In this document: positions 1 through 11,123 of the stretch, piece by piece
Layout: each line of letters starts with the position of its first letter
Position numbering within the stretch: the first letter of the stretch is position 1
NCBI GenBank assembly: GCA_027489375.1
Contig: JAIXZW010000012.1
Span: 496,001-560,000 of the forward strand
Direction of reading: 5' to 3'
DNA length: 64,000 nucleotides
Origin: Paracoccaceae bacterium
Lineage (GTDB): Bacteria; Pseudomonadota; Alphaproteobacteria; Rhodobacterales; Rhodobacteraceae
Translations under genes and position numbers: made by a program
The notes under the pieces: model-generated
What the model was told of the DNA's origin: nothing
Databases searched by the model: none
What the model saw: only the letters and a program-made list of their open reading frames with translations

Positions 1-1903
<1,903 letters not shown>

Positions 1904-1927
1904 TCAAGGCGGCGTCCAGAGTTGTGC

Positions 1928-2647
1928 TTAGCCCGCTGCCGCGATCGACACGCGGCGCAGGGCCACTTCGGGGATCGGGTCGCGCATCACGTAGCCACGG
2001 CCCCAGACGGTTTCGATGTAGTTTTCGCCCCCCGTCGCTTCGGACAGCTTCTTGCGGAGCTTGCAGATGAAGACGTCGATGATCTTCAACTCCGGCTCGT
2101 CCATCCCGCCGTAAAGGTGGTTGAGAAACATCTCCTTCGTCAGGGTCGTGCCCTTGCGCAAGGAGAGGAGTTCGAGGATCTGGTATTCCTTGCCCGTCAG
2201 ATGCACCGACTTGCCTTCGACATCCACCGTCTTGGCGTCGAGGTTCACCGAAACCGACCCCGTGCGGATGATCGACTGCGCATGCCCCTTCGAGCGGCGG
2301 ATGATCGCATGGATGCGGGCGACCAGTTCTTCGCGGTGGAAGGGTTTGGTCATGTAATCATCGGCACCAAAGCCGAAACCGCGGATCTTGTTGTCGGTGT
2401 CGTCGGACCCCGACAGGATCAGGATCGGCGTGTCGATCTTGGCCATGCGCAACTGGCGCAGGACTTCATGCCCGCTCATGTCCGGCAGGTTGAGGTCGAG
2501 CAGGATCAGGTCGTAATCGTAGAGCTTCGCCAGATCCACGCCATCTTCACCAAGATCGGTGCAGTAGACGTTGAAATTGGCATGGGTGAGCATGAGTTCG
2601 ATGCTGCGCGACGTGGCAGGATCGTCTTCGACGAGAAGGATTCGCAT
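1928..2647 (-). CDS. ctrA: Cell-cycle response regulator CtrA
   Basis: OmpR-class transcription factor of the CckA-ChpT phosphorelay. In Rhodobacterales it controls motility, gene-transfer-agent and division-related genes. The 239-residue protein has an N-terminal receiver domain with the acidic pocket (E7, D8, D9), phospho-acceptor D51 in [13 protein letters not shown] and K in DDYMTKPF. The C-terminal winged helix ends [14 protein letters not shown]. Length and sequence match alphaproteobacterial CtrA closely. It lies 89 bp downstream of sciP on the same strand, the arrangement expected in this order. Two TTAA-N7-TTAC motifs precede the start and suggest autoregulation (inference). Confidence 0.97.
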   Translation of the reverse strand: MRILLVEDDPATSRSIELMLTHANFNVYCTDLGEDGVDLAKLYDYDLILLDLNLPDMSGHEVLRQLRMAKIDTPILILSGSDDTDNKIRGFGFGADDYMTKPFHREELVARIHAIIRRSKGHAQSIIRTGSVSVNLDAKTVDVEGKSVHLTGKEYQILELLSLRKGTTLTKEMFLNHLYGGMDEPELKIIDVFICKLRKKLSEATGGENYIETVWGRGYVMRDPIPEVALRRVSIAAAG

Positions 2648-2659
2648 TCGTTACACTCC

Positions 2660-2709
2660 GTAAAGCCGCGTTAAGCGACATTGCAGACCACTAATTAAAC
2701 AAAGGTTAC
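2660..2709 (-). promoter_or_regulatory. Two candidate CtrA boxes upstream of ctrA
   Basis: Two copies of TTAA-N7-TTAC occur in opposite orientation: TTAACGCGGCTTTAC on the minus strand (2660-2674) and TTAAACAAAGGTTAC on the plus strand (2695-2709). The established CtrA site is TTAA-N7-TTAA(C), so each has one mismatch. They lie 13-62 bases before the ctrA ATG, in the right place for autoregulation. No binding data are available. Confidence 0.5.
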
Positions 2710-2736
2710 TATGACCGGATTTGCACCAAAGACAAC

Positions 2737-3015
2737 TCAAAATTGTCGATAATCCTGAATTTTGGTGACGCGCAGCCCTGCCTCGCCGTGCTGGCGGACG
2801 GCGGATTCCCAAAGCGAGAACTCCTCATCCGAAAGACCATAGCGATCCAAGGCCGAATCTCGGCTGATCAGTCCCGCTTCGACAGCGCGGACGACAAGCG
2901 CCTTGCGGCGGGCGACCCAGCGGGCGGTGTCGGGCGGGGGAAGGTCGGCGCGGGTGATCACCGTGCCATCGGCAAGCGTCACCTGCCGCGGTCCATCGAC
3001 GCGTTTGATATACAT
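2737..3015 (-). CDS. sciP: SciP-type CtrA inhibitor (DUF1153)
   Basis: Small helix-turn-helix protein. In Caulobacter, SciP binds DNA-bound CtrA and blocks transcription activation. The 92-residue product, MYIKRVDGPRQVTLADGTV..., carries the family landmarks: TRADLPPPDT, an Arg-rich RWVARRKALVVRAV segment, YGLSDEEF and a C-terminal YRQF. The start at MYIKR is preferred over an upstream ATG at 3048 because family members begin there. It is encoded directly upstream of ctrA, so regulator and target are probably co-regulated. Function is transferred from the family. Confidence 0.9.
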   Translation of the reverse strand: MYIKRVDGPRQVTLADGTVITRADLPPPDTARWVARRKALVVRAVEAGLISRDSALDRYGLSDEEFSLWESAVRQHGEAGLRVTKIQDYRQF

Positions 3016-3154
3016 CGGCCCCTCATCGGTTGTTCGGGCCTGCATCATGCGGGGCTTTCGTTAAGCAATGCTGAAGCGGCGCGGGGCGCGCTCTCTTGTG
3101 GACGGCCCTGCTTTTCCTATATGGAAGCGGCCTTGCCCCCTTTGGACATCCGCC

Positions 3155-4291
3155 ATGCTGGACCATCCGCTCAACTCGCTCGGCCTGCCCAAGCCGCCCT
3201 CGGAAACGCGGGTCGTCGTCGCCATGTCGGGCGGGGTCGATTCGTCCGTGGTCGCGGCCATGCTCAAGGACGAAGGCTATGACGTGGTGGGCGTCACGCT
3301 GCAACTTTACGACCACGGGGCGGCGCTGGCGAAAAAGGGGGCCTGCTGCGCGGGGCGCGACATCCACGATGCGCGGCGCGTGGCCGAAACGATGGGCTTT
3401 CCGCATTACGTGCTGGATTACGAAAACACCTTCCGCGAGGCGGTGATCGAGGAATTCGCCGATGCCTACCTTGCCGGGGCGACGCCGGTTCCCTGCATCC
3501 GCTGCAACGAACGGGTGAAGTTCAAGGACCTGCTGGCCACCGCCAAGGAGCTGGACGCCGATTGCATGGCGACGGGGCATTACATCCAAAGGAAGGACGG
3601 GGCGCGGGGGGCGGAGCTGCACATGGCCGCCGACCCGCGGCGGGACCAGTCGTATTTCCTGTTCTCGACCACGCCCGAGCAGCTTGCCTACCTGCGCTTC
3701 CCGCTTGGCCATCTGGAAAGCAAGGCCGAAACGAGGGCGCTGGCCGCACGCTACGGCCTGCCGGTGGCGGACAAGCCCGACAGTCAGGACATCTGCTTCG
3801 TGCCGAACGGCAACTATGCCGCCGTGATCGAAAAGCTGCGCCCCGGTGCGGCGGACCCCGGCGAGATCGTGGACCTGTCGGGCAAGGTGCTGGGCACCCA
3901 TCGCGGGGTGATCCATTACACCGTGGGACAACGTAAGGGGCTGGGGATCGGCGGTTTGGGCGATCCGCTCTATGTCCTCCGGCTGGATCCTGCCACGCGG
4001 CAGGTGGTGGTGGGGCCGAAAGAGGCGCTTTCCACCCGCACCGTCCCGCTGCGCGAGATCAACTGGCTGGGGGATGAACCCTTTGCTTCACGGGCCGAGT
4101 GGCATCTGAACGTCAAGGTCCGCTCCACCCGCCCGCCGCTGCCCGCGATCCTGCGGCCCTTGTCGGACACCGAGGCCGAGGTAGAACTGCTGACGCCGGA
4201 AGATGGCGTGTCGGCGGGGCAGGCTTGTGTCTTTTATTCCCCCGAGGGCAGCCGCGTCTTTGGCGGCGGCTGGATCTGGCGCGGGCGCTGA
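3155..4291 (+). CDS. mnmA: tRNA-specific 2-thiouridylase MnmA
   Basis: ATP-dependent cytosolic enzyme that installs the 2-thio group on U34 of Lys, Glu and Gln tRNAs. The PP-loop SGGVDSS lies near residue 24. The two catalytic cysteines are in PVPCIRCN and DSQDICF, and the tRNA-binding [14 protein letters not shown] segment is intact. The ATG at 3155 (MLDHPLNS) gives 377 residues, a normal length; the frame is open upstream but the extra 29 residues do not look like the family. It is divergent from sciP and convergent with lpxB, with a palindromic repeat just after the stop. Confidence 0.95.
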   Translation: MLDHPLNSLGLPKPPSETRVVVAMSGGVDSSVVAAMLKDEGYDVVGVTLQLYDHGAALAKKGACCAGRDIHDARRVAETMGFPHYVLDYENTFREAVIEEFADAYLAGATPVPCIRCNERVKFKDLLATAKELDADCMATGHYIQRKDGARGAELHMAADPRRDQSYFLFSTTPEQLAYLRFPLGHLESKAETRALAARYGLPVADKPDSQDICFVPNGNYAAVIEKLRPGAADPGEIVDLSGKVLGTHRGVIHYTVGQRKGLGIGGLGDPLYVLRLDPATRQVVVGPKEALSTRTVPLREINWLGDEPFASRAEWHLNVKVRSTRPPLPAILRPLSDTEAEVELLTPEDGVSAGQACVFYSPEGSRVFGGGWIWRGR

Positions 4292-4347
4292 ACGGCGCGT
4301 TTTCCGGTGCATGATTTCCCGCGCTGCGAGGGCGTCATGCCGCGCGC

Positions 4348-4438
4348 GGGGGTTTCACACCCCCCAGTCCATCGGTTCTAGAACCGATGGCGAACACGAT
4401 GGACTACCCCGTGGGATATTTGAGAACAGATGAAAGAG
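4348..4438 (+). repeat. Long copy of the hairpin/GATATTTG repeat, with a 22-bp palindrome
   Basis: The order is: a hairpin GGGGG-tttcacac-CCCCC; a perfect 22-bp palindrome at 4369-4390 (arms CCATCGGTTCT and AGAACCGATGG); an outer pair AGTCCATCG/CGATGGACT; then a tail reading GGGATATTTGAGAACAG followed by ATGAAAG. It lies between the convergent genes mnmA and lpxB, so it may act as a bidirectional terminator. An almost identical inverted copy sits at 34931-35019. Confidence 0.85.
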
Positions 4439-4439
4439 G

Positions 4440-5582
4440 TCAGAGCTGCGCCAGCACCGAACGGGCGGCGCGCAGGCCCGGAGGCTCGCCCCCCTTGCCC
4501 AGACGCTGCATCGTCACATCCATCGCCGCGGTCTGGCCCGAGGGATCGGCAAGCAGCGCTTGGACCGCAGCGGCGATGGGTTCGGGGCGGCAGTCGGGGC
4601 CGATGAATTCGGGGACCGTGCGGGTTTCGGAGACGAGGTTGACCAGCGTCACCGTGTCGATCAGCGCTGCACGGCGCATGAGCCAAAGGGTGATCGGGTT
4701 CATGTCATAGGCGATGACCATCGGGCAGCCATTGGCCGCAAGCTCAAGCGACACGGTGCCAGAGGCGGCAATGGCGACATCGGCGGCGGCAAAGGCCCCG
4801 CGTTTCAGCGAAGCCTCGGTGATGATCTGCGGCGTCACGGGCCAAGCGGCGGTCAGGTCGCGGACGAGGGATTCGACATTCGGCACTGTGGGCAGGGCCA
4901 CGCGCAGCTTCGGGTGGCGGGCCTGCAACAGGCCGAGGGTCGCGCCAAGGACGGTGGCAAGGCGCGCAACCTCACCCTTCCGCGATCCGGGGAGGGCGAG
5001 GAGGAGCGGGCCTTCGCCATCAAAGGCCGCCCGCTCGGCCGGCGTGGCGAGGGGTTCGGCAACGACGGGGTGGCCCACGAAATCGCAACTCATCCCCGCC
5101 GCCGTCATATAGGGCGGCTCGAAGGGCAGCAGGGCGAGGACGTGGTCGATATGCCGCGCCATCCGCCCGGCCCGCTTGGGACGCCATGCCCAGACCGAGG
5201 GCGCGACGTAATGGATGGTGCGGACGGCGGGCTTGGCCGCTTTGACGAGCGCCGCCACGCGCAGGCAGAAATCGGGGCTGTCGATGGTGACAAGCGCCTC
5301 GGCCCCGCTGTCGATCACCGCCCGTGCGGTTTCGGCGATCCGGCGTTTGAGGTGGCGGTATTTCGGCAGCACCTCGGCAATGCCCATGACCGATAGCTCG
5401 CCCATCGGGAACAGGCTGTCCATCCCCTGCGCCTGCATCAGCGGGCCTGCCACGCCTTGGAACCCGACATCGGGCGCAAGTTGGCGCAGCCCCCCCATCA
5501 GGGCCGCACCAAGACGGTCGCCGGAGGGTTCACCCGCGACGAGGAAGAGCCTGGGGCCAGAGGTCACGCCGGACGGGCGCAT
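4440..5582 (-). CDS. lpxB: Lipid-A-disaccharide synthase LpxB
   Basis: GT19 glycosyltransferase that joins lipid X and UDP-2,3-diacylglucosamine to make the lipid A disaccharide at the inner membrane. The start MRPSGVTSGPRLFLVAGEPS gives 380 residues; it overlaps the end of lpxI by 19 bases. Family motifs include AGEPSGD, IDSPDFCLRVA, VAPSVWAW, LPGSRKGE and IAASGTVSLELA. It is the last gene of the envelope operon, followed by a palindromic repeat facing mnmA. Confidence 0.95.
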   Translation of the reverse strand: MRPSGVTSGPRLFLVAGEPSGDRLGAALMGGLRQLAPDVGFQGVAGPLMQAQGMDSLFPMGELSVMGIAEVLPKYRHLKRRIAETARAVIDSGAEALVTIDSPDFCLRVAALVKAAKPAVRTIHYVAPSVWAWRPKRAGRMARHIDHVLALLPFEPPYMTAAGMSCDFVGHPVVAEPLATPAERAAFDGEGPLLLALPGSRKGEVARLATVLGATLGLLQARHPKLRVALPTVPNVESLVRDLTAAWPVTPQIITEASLKRGAFAAADVAIAASGTVSLELAANGCPMVIAYDMNPITLWLMRRAALIDTVTLVNLVSETRTVPEFIGPDCRPEPIAAAVQALLADPSGQTAAMDVTMQRLGKGGEPPGLRAARSVLAQL

Positions 5583-6364
5583 AGGAAGAGGCCCGCCGCC
5601 TGCGCCTCGCGCTGCATGGCGGGCAGGTCGAGCGTGATGACACCCCCCGCCTCCCACACGATGCCGCCAAGGCCTGCGGCGGCGACGTTGCGCACCGTGT
5701 CGGGGCCAAGCGTGGGCAGGTCGATGCGGCGGTCTTGCAGGGGTTTGGGTGCCTTGTAGAACAGCCCCCTCGCCCCCGCAGGGCGCAGCGCGCCAAGCGT
5801 GGCGACCGAGGCGAGCATGGCATCAGTCCCCGCCAGCGTTTCGACGGCAAGGCAAAGCCCCTGCTGCACCACCGCGCCCTGCCCCACATCGACACGGCCA
5901 AGGGCCGACACGATGGCGGCGGCGCGGGTGGCGTCCGCCTCGTCGCGCGGGGTGAGGGTTCCGGCATAGAGGCCCGCTGCGGGAACCAGCGCGGGAGCGA
6001 TTTCGGCCACACCTTGCAGGGCGAAGCCGTATTCCTCGAACAGGGCCAGCACCTCGCGCAGGGTGGCGTCGTCGCCCTGCCCCATCGCGGCCAGCAGACG
6101 CGGGACGATGGTGGCGGTTTCGGGGTCGAACAAGGCGGGGTCAAGCCGCGGGCGCTGCACCGCACCCGCGAAGCAGACGCTGGTGACGCCCTGATCCTGC
6201 AACTGCCGCAGGAAGGGCATCAGCCGTTCGACGCGGAAGGTCAGGTCCGGCGCGACCCCTGTGGGGGTAAACCCGTCAAGCGCGGCGACAAAGGGCCGTG
6301 CGGGCAGCGCCGCGACCAGTGCCGCGGGCAAGCCCCCTGCCCCTGCAATGAGTGCGAGCGTCAT
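5564..6364 (-). CDS. lpxI: UDP-2,3-diacylglucosamine pyrophosphatase LpxI
   Basis: Hydrolyses UDP-2,3-diacylglucosamine to lipid X and UMP, the step done by LpxH in E. coli. LpxI (formerly DUF1009) is the usual alphaproteobacterial replacement. The 266-residue protein starts MTLALIAGAGGLP and has the C-terminal segments GARGLFYKAPKP, DRRIDLPTLGPDTV and GIVWEAGGV, typical of the family. Its ATG overlaps the lpxA stop as ATGA and its 3' end overlaps lpxB, so translation is probably coupled through lpxA-lpxI-lpxB. Confidence 0.93.
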   Translation of the reverse strand: MTLALIAGAGGLPAALVAALPARPFVAALDGFTPTGVAPDLTFRVERLMPFLRQLQDQGVTSVCFAGAVQRPRLDPALFDPETATIVPRLLAAMGQGDDATLREVLALFEEYGFALQGVAEIAPALVPAAGLYAGTLTPRDEADATRAAAIVSALGRVDVGQGAVVQQGLCLAVETLAGTDAMLASVATLGALRPAGARGLFYKAPKPLQDRRIDLPTLGPDTVRNVAAAGLGGIVWEAGGVITLDLPAMQREAQAAGLFLCARPA

Positions 6365-7158
6365 TTCGGCGTCAGGAAGGAACGGTCCGAGGCGGCGAGG
6401 ATGAAATCGGCCATCTCGCGCACGGGGAGGCTGTCTGATTCTTCCTGCAATTTGCGGGCGCGGTCGAGGAAGGTTCCCTCGCCCTGCGCCAGCATCTGAT
6501 AGGCGGCCCGCAGCGCGGTGATATCGGCGCGGTCCATGCCACGGCGCTTCAAGCCGACGAGGTTCAGCCCGTCCAGCTCGCCCCGCGGGGCTTGGACAAG
6601 GCCGTAGGGGATGACGTCATTCGTCACCATCGTCACGGCCCCGATGATTGCCCCCTGCCCGATGCGCACCCATTGATGCACGCCCGACAGGCCGCCGACG
6701 ATCACATCGTCGCCAAGCACGCAATGGCCGGCGATGGCGACATGGTTGACAAGGATCACACGGTTGCCGATCTGCGCGTCATGGCCGACATGCGCGCCGG
6801 TCATGATCAGCACATCGTCGCCCACCCGCGTGACGCCGCCGCCGCCTTCGGTGCCAAGGTTCAGGGTTGCCGCCTCGCGGATGCGGCAGCGCTTGCCGAT
6901 CACAAGCCGCGTGCGCTCGCCCTTGTATTTCAGGTCTTGCGGCACCTCGCCCACGGTGGCGAAGGGGAAGATCACGGTTTCGTCGCCGATCTCGGTCCAG
7001 CCGGTGATGACGGCGTGGCTTTTCACCACCACGCCCGCACCAAGGGTGACTTCGGGACCGATCAGCGAGAACGGGCCGACTTCGGCACCCGCGCCGATGA
7101 CGGCACCATCCTCGACCACCGCCGAGGGGTGGATGCGGGCACTGGGATCAATCGCCAT
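6361..7158 (-). CDS. lpxA: UDP-N-acetylglucosamine acyltransferase LpxA
   Basis: First enzyme of lipid A synthesis; transfers 3-hydroxyacyl from ACP to UDP-GlcNAc in the cytosol. The 265-residue protein starts MAIDPSARIHPSAVVEDGAV and carries the left-handed beta-helix hexapeptide repeats through about residue 190. The expected catalytic histidine is in the GHDAQIGNRVILVNHV region, and the C-terminal helical domain follows (GLKRRGMDRADITALR). The frame is open further upstream, but 7158 is the family start. fabZ ends four bases before it. Confidence 0.95.
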   Translation of the reverse strand: MAIDPSARIHPSAVVEDGAVIGAGAEVGPFSLIGPEVTLGAGVVVKSHAVITGWTEIGDETVIFPFATVGEVPQDLKYKGERTRLVIGKRCRIREAATLNLGTEGGGGVTRVGDDVLIMTGAHVGHDAQIGNRVILVNHVAIAGHCVLGDDVIVGGLSGVHQWVRIGQGAIIGAVTMVTNDVIPYGLVQAPRGELDGLNLVGLKRRGMDRADITALRAAYQMLAQGEGTFLDRARKLQEESDSLPVREMADFILAASDRSFLTPK

Positions 7159-7162
7159 CGGG

Positions 7163-7627
7163 TCAGGCCTTCGGCACGTCGAACATGGCCATGAAGGTGG
7201 CTTCACAGGCAAGCTCACCCTCGACCATTGCGCGGCCCTCGAACTTCCAGACGCGGCCACCGCCGCGCAGCGCCTTGACATGCAGTTCCAGCACGTCGCC
7301 CGGCACGACCTTGCGGCGGAACTTCACGCCATCGACGCCCATGAAGAAGACATTGGCGTTCTTGTCGACAAGGTCCATCGACAGACCGACAAGGATGCCG
7401 CTCGTCTGCGCCATCGCCTCGATGATCATGACGCCCGGAAAGATCGGCATGCCGGGGAAGTGGCCGGTGAATTGCGGTTCGTTGATGGTGACATTCTTGA
7501 TGCCGACGCAGCTTTCGTTGACGACGATGTCGCGCACCTTGTCGACCAGAAGGAACGGATAGCGATGCGGGATGATCCGCTGGATCAAGCCAAGGTCGGC
7601 GCTCAACACGGTCGCGCTATCGGTCAT
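7163..7627 (-). CDS. fabZ: 3-hydroxyacyl-ACP dehydratase FabZ
   Basis: Hot-dog-fold dehydratase of fatty-acid elongation, competing with LpxA for 3-hydroxyacyl-ACP, which explains its place in the lipid A operon. The 154-residue protein has [14 protein letters not shown] and the active-site stretch [20 protein letters not shown] with catalytic His and Glu. The start at 7627 ([14 protein letters not shown]) follows a GGAGAC-type ribosome-binding site; the 20 extra upstream codons lack family similarity. No lpxD lies between ompH and fabZ, unlike E. coli. Confidence 0.95.
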   Translation of the reverse strand: MTDSATVLSADLGLIQRIIPHRYPFLLVDKVRDIVVNESCVGIKNVTINEPQFTGHFPGMPIFPGVMIIEAMAQTSGILVGLSMDLVDKNANVFFMGVDGVKFRRKVVPGDVLELHVKALRGGGRVWKFEGRAMVEGELACEATFMAMFDVPKA

Positions 7628-7756
7628 CGCAGTCTCCTTCACGTCTGTCCCTGACGTTGCCCGCAGGGGGCGCTGTCCCTTGCCCATGCGGGCTTATCGG
7701 ACGTGACTAGCAACTTGGCAGGTGTGAGACAAGCACGTGACACCCGACGCAGGCTG

Positions 7757-8404
7757 CTAGGGTGCGGGTTGCGGCGCCGGTGCCGTCTTTTTTTCCTGAA
7801 CCGCTTCGGGTCGGGCGGGTTCCGGCGCGGCGGAAGGCGCGGCCCCGCCCCCGTCGCCAAGCACGGCGTCGATGCGCGCAATCGCGGCATCGGTGATATC
7901 GATTCCCCGCAGCGACAGGATGATCATGTTCTTGTCGAAGATCGCCGCAGCCCCCGTGGATTGCATCAACTCGCCAAGAACGGGAATCGCCGCTTCGAGA
8001 AAGCGCTGCTGTTCGGCTTCGCGCTTCTGGGCGATGGCGGTGGACTTCGCCTGCTGCGCGGCGCGGATGCCTTCGGCCTTGCTGTCAAAGGCGGTGGCGA
8101 GGCGCTTGAACTCTTCGGGGGCGAGCGTGGCGCGGCGGTCGGTCAGATCGCGCTCCTCGGCCTCGAGCGCCTGTTCCAGTCTGAGGTTTTCGGCAATCAG
8201 CGCATCGCTTTCGGCTTTGAAGTGCGCTTCCACCGATTTGCCATAGAGCGTTTCGGAATAGAGCCGGTCGCGGTCCACCGTCAGGATCGGCGATGCCAGC
8301 ACCGGCGGGGTTGCGGGCTTTTCCTGCGCCTGAAGCGGAAGCGCCGCCCCGAAGGGCAGCGCCAGCAGCGCCAAAGCGAGGAAACGCAGCCGCCCGCCCC
8401 GCAT
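7757..8404 (-). CDS. OmpH/Skp-family periplasmic chaperone
   Basis: Periplasmic holdase for unfolded outer-membrane proteins, working upstream of the BAM complex. The 215-residue precursor starts MRGGRLRFLALALLALPFGA with a clear signal peptide cleaved after about LQAQ. A coiled-coil-prone helical middle follows (residues about 55-130, rich in Glu, Arg and Ala) and then a Pro/Ala-rich tail. Its start codon overlaps the bamA stop. Sequence is weakly conserved in this family, so the call rests on length, signal peptide, helical tentacle pattern and the bamA-skp-fabZ order. Confidence 0.85.
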   Translation of the reverse strand: MRGGRLRFLALALLALPFGAALPLQAQEKPATPPVLASPILTVDRDRLYSETLYGKSVEAHFKAESDALIAENLRLEQALEAEERDLTDRRATLAPEEFKRLATAFDSKAEGIRAAQQAKSTAIAQKREAEQQRFLEAAIPVLGELMQSTGAAAIFDKNMIILSLRGIDITDAAIARIDAVLGDGGGAAPSAAPEPARPEAVQEKKTAPAPQPAP

Positions 8405-10752
8405 CAGAACTTGGTCGAGATGGTCAGGTCGAAGTTCTGTTCCTTGTCGTAGTCCTGCTTCATCAGCGCCTTGGAGAAGTTGAAGCGCAGCGGCCCGAGC
8501 GGCGTGTCCCACATGATCGAGAAACCCAGTGCCGAGCGCAGGTGGAAGGAATCGTCCACATCGTCCACACCGGTGGGGCCACCCTTGATGTCATCGAGGC
8601 TCCAGACAGAGCCGACGTCGAGGAACAGGCCACCGCCGATACCGTATTCTTCCGGCAGGCCGAGCGGGAAGTCGGCCTCGAACCTTGCGACGGCGAAAAG
8701 GTTGCCGCCAAGCGCGTCCTCGTTGGGGGCGATACGGTCACGCGGGCCGATCCCGTTGCCTTCGAAGCCGCGGATCTTGCCATTGGCGAAGAAGCGGTTG
8801 GTGATCCGGCTCGGGTCGTCGCCGAGCATGGTCAGGGCACCGCCTTCGAAGATGGCGCGGACGGTGACTTCCTCTTTGAAGACCCTGTTTTCGGCCAAGG
8901 CGAAAGCGTTGGTCAGGATATACTGGTCGTCGCCGCCAAGCCCCGCCAGATCCTGGCTGAAGCGGAGCAGATAGCCGCCCTTGGGATTCACGCCGACGAC
9001 GCGGTTGTCGTAGCTGAAGGCATAGCCGATGCCGGTCGCCCTGAGCCCTCCGCGATCCTGGTCGCGGGTGAGGATCTCCGAGCTGTTGGCACTGTCCACG
9101 CCGCTGAGGAGCGATTCCGAATAGAAGAAGCGGGTTTCAAGGCGGCCATATTCGCTGACCGGAAATTCCAGCGCGGGCGAGAAGTTCAGCGTCTGGGTGT
9201 TGAACGCGGCGTTTTGGTTGTTCGTCTCGCGGTAGGCGACGCCGAATTTCAGTCTGACATCACGTCCGAGAAATGCCGGTTCGGCAAAGGAGAAGCTGGC
9301 CGAGTTGTTGTCGGTCCCGCTGGTGATGTTGGCCGAGATGGACTGCCCGCGCCCAAGGAAGTTCGCTTCCGAGAAGCCGATGTTCAGACCGATGCCATCG
9401 GACACCGAATAGCTTGCCCCGAGCGAGAGCGAGCCGGTCGGCTGTTCTTCGACATCGACGTTGACGACGATCTGGTCGGCGCTGCTGCCCGGTTCGGAAT
9501 TGACCTGTGCGTCCTTGAAGAAGCCGAGCGCACGGATGCGTTCCGCCGACTGGCGGATTTCGCGCGGGTTGAAGGGGTCGCCTTCGACCGTGCGGAACTG
9601 GCGGCGGATGACCTGATCGAGCGTGGTGGTGTTGCCTTCGATGTCGATGCGTTCGACGAAGACCTTTTCGCCGCGCACGATGGCGAATTCCACATCGAGC
9701 GTGCCGTCGCGTTCGTTGCGGATGATCCGCGGGTCGACGCGGACGAAGTTCAGCCCTTTCTTGAGGGCGAGGTTCTCCATCCGGGTCACGTTGGTGTCGA
9801 TCAGCGCGGGCGACCATGTCTCGCCCGTGCGGATGCGCTGGACGGATTCGAAGTCGGCGGCATCCACACCTTCGATCTCGGACACGGTGCTGACCGAGCC
9901 GATGTCGAAGGATTGCCCTTCGCGGATCGTGAAGGTGACGAAATAGGCGTCGCGTTCGCGGGCGATATCGCTCGAGGCATCGAGCACCTGCACGTCGGCA
10001 TAGCCGCGCGAGAGATAGAAATCGCGCAACAGTTGCTTGTCGAGGTCGAGACGTTCGGCAACGAAGGTGTCGCGCTGGATGAAGGTGCGCAACAGCCCCG
10101 CCTGCTTGGATTGCAGGACCTGGCGCAAGCGGCGGTCCGAGAAGGCGCGGTTGCCGCTGAACGACAGACGCTCGACCTCGACCACCTTGCCTTCAGTGAT
10201 TTCGAAGACGAGGTCGACACGGTTGCCGTCGCGGCGGATGATGCGCGGATCGACCGTCGCCGCCATGCGGCCGGTCTGGCGATAGGCTTCGGCGATGGCG
10301 GCGGCGTCGGCTTCGGCCTGCGAGGGCGAATAGACGCGGCGCGACTGCGACTTGGCGATCGTGGCGAGGTCTTCGTCCTTGATGCGCTTGTTGCCTTCGA
10401 AGTTCACGATGCTGATCGTCGGGAATTCGACGACCTTCACCAGAAGCTCGTTGCCCTGCGGCGTAAGCTCGACGGATTCGAAGAGGCCGGAATTTGCGAG
10501 ACGCTGGTAGGCATCGTTCAGCGCGGCGCCGCTGATTTCGGAGCCACGCGGCAGCTTGAGGTAGGACAGCACGGTCGCGGTTTCGATCGTGGTGTTGCCC
10601 TCGACCCGAACGGAGCCGAAGCTGTAGCTTTGCGCGAAAGCGGGGGTCAGCACGGGCGCGACAAGCGCCGAGCTTGCCAGCATCGCCGCGATCAGGGCCG
10701 GTCGCAGCAGGCCCGTCTTAGCCGCACGTTGACCGTGGCTTGTGTTCTGCAT
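8404..10752 (-). CDS. bamA: Outer-membrane protein assembly factor BamA
   Basis: Core of the BAM complex that folds beta-barrels into the outer membrane. A signal peptide ends PVLTPAFAQS and is followed by POTRA repeats (FGSVRVEGN, IVNFEGNKRI, RLSFSGNRAF, FVERIDIEGN), then an Omp85 barrel from about residue 430. The barrel carries the lid-lock motif as KIRGFEGNGIG and ends in aromatic Phe (TISTKF). The ATG at 10752 has GGGCAGGGAC upstream and is preferred; the ATG at 10767 in the same frame would add five residues. It is flanked by ompH and a 45-residue membrane protein. Confidence 0.95.
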   Translation of the reverse strand: MQNTSHGQRAAKTGLLRPALIAAMLASSALVAPVLTPAFAQSYSFGSVRVEGNTTIETATVLSYLKLPRGSEISGAALNDAYQRLANSGLFESVELTPQGNELLVKVVEFPTISIVNFEGNKRIKDEDLATIAKSQSRRVYSPSQAEADAAAIAEAYRQTGRMAATVDPRIIRRDGNRVDLVFEITEGKVVEVERLSFSGNRAFSDRRLRQVLQSKQAGLLRTFIQRDTFVAERLDLDKQLLRDFYLSRGYADVQVLDASSDIARERDAYFVTFTIREGQSFDIGSVSTVSEIEGVDAADFESVQRIRTGETWSPALIDTNVTRMENLALKKGLNFVRVDPRIIRNERDGTLDVEFAIVRGEKVFVERIDIEGNTTTLDQVIRRQFRTVEGDPFNPREIRQSAERIRALGFFKDAQVNSEPGSSADQIVVNVDVEEQPTGSLSLGASYSVSDGIGLNIGFSEANFLGRGQSISANITSGTDNNSASFSFAEPAFLGRDVRLKFGVAYRETNNQNAAFNTQTLNFSPALEFPVSEYGRLETRFFYSESLLSGVDSANSSEILTRDQDRGGLRATGIGYAFSYDNRVVGVNPKGGYLLRFSQDLAGLGGDDQYILTNAFALAENRVFKEEVTVRAIFEGGALTMLGDDPSRITNRFFANGKIRGFEGNGIGPRDRIAPNEDALGGNLFAVARFEADFPLGLPEEYGIGGGLFLDVGSVWSLDDIKGGPTGVDDVDDSFHLRSALGFSIMWDTPLGPLRFNFSKALMKQDYDKEQNFDLTISTKF

Positions 10753-10888
10753 GTCCCTGCCCCGCATCTTCTACAAAGTGTTGTGTCATTCACTAGCGGG
10801 AAGCGCGAGAGATGTCAAAAGGACGAAGGGGCGCAGACGGCGGAAAAGCCTTGTTTCGGGCCGAAAGCGCCGGCCCGTGCCAGAGGTG

Positions 10889-11026
10889 TCAGAGACCGAG
10901 GATCATGGTGCCGATGAAGGCCCCCGCAAGAAGGCCCGCGATGGTCGTTCCGACAGAGAAGAGGCGGTCGGAATTCAGCCCGACCATCAGCGACAGCCCG
11001 CGATATCCTTGAACTACAAGCGCCAT
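10889..11026 (-). CDS. Small single-span membrane protein between rseP and bamA
   Basis: A 45-codon reading frame starting MALVVQGYRGLSLMVGLNSD, with a strong ribosome-binding site (CGGAGGGTGAC) directly before the ATG. Residues about 23-45 form one hydrophobic helix rich in Gly and Ala (GTTIAGLLAGAFIGTMILGL). It sits in the envelope operon, in the gap where E. coli has nothing. The good start signal, Rhodobacterales-like codon use and operon position support a real gene. No family is recognised; a role near RseP or BamA is only inference from position. Confidence 0.7.
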   Translation of the reverse strand: MALVVQGYRGLSLMVGLNSDRLFSVGTTIAGLLAGAFIGTMILGL

Positions 11027-11043
11027 GTCACCCTCCGATTGCA

Positions 11044-11072
11044 AATCCTGCCGCAACACATGCCGCAGGATT
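11044..11072 (-). terminator. Hairpin between rseP and the small membrane gene
   Basis: Arms AATCCTGC and GCAGGATT (8 bp) enclose a 13-base loop, between the rseP stop and the ribosome-binding site of the next gene. There is no long T-run on the minus strand. It may be an attenuator or mRNA-processing structure within the operon. Confidence 0.35.
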
Positions 11073-11123
11073 GTGGCGGCATTTCGTCAGCCTTCGGGCA
11101 AGACCGCGCCGCTTCGGGCGGGA

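Noticed and set aside
8293..10917. An 874-codon open frame on the plus strand opposite bamA
   Set aside because: Antisense shadow of bamA caused by high GC and codon bias. It has no recognisable domain and no ribosome-binding site, and the minus strand encodes a clear BamA.
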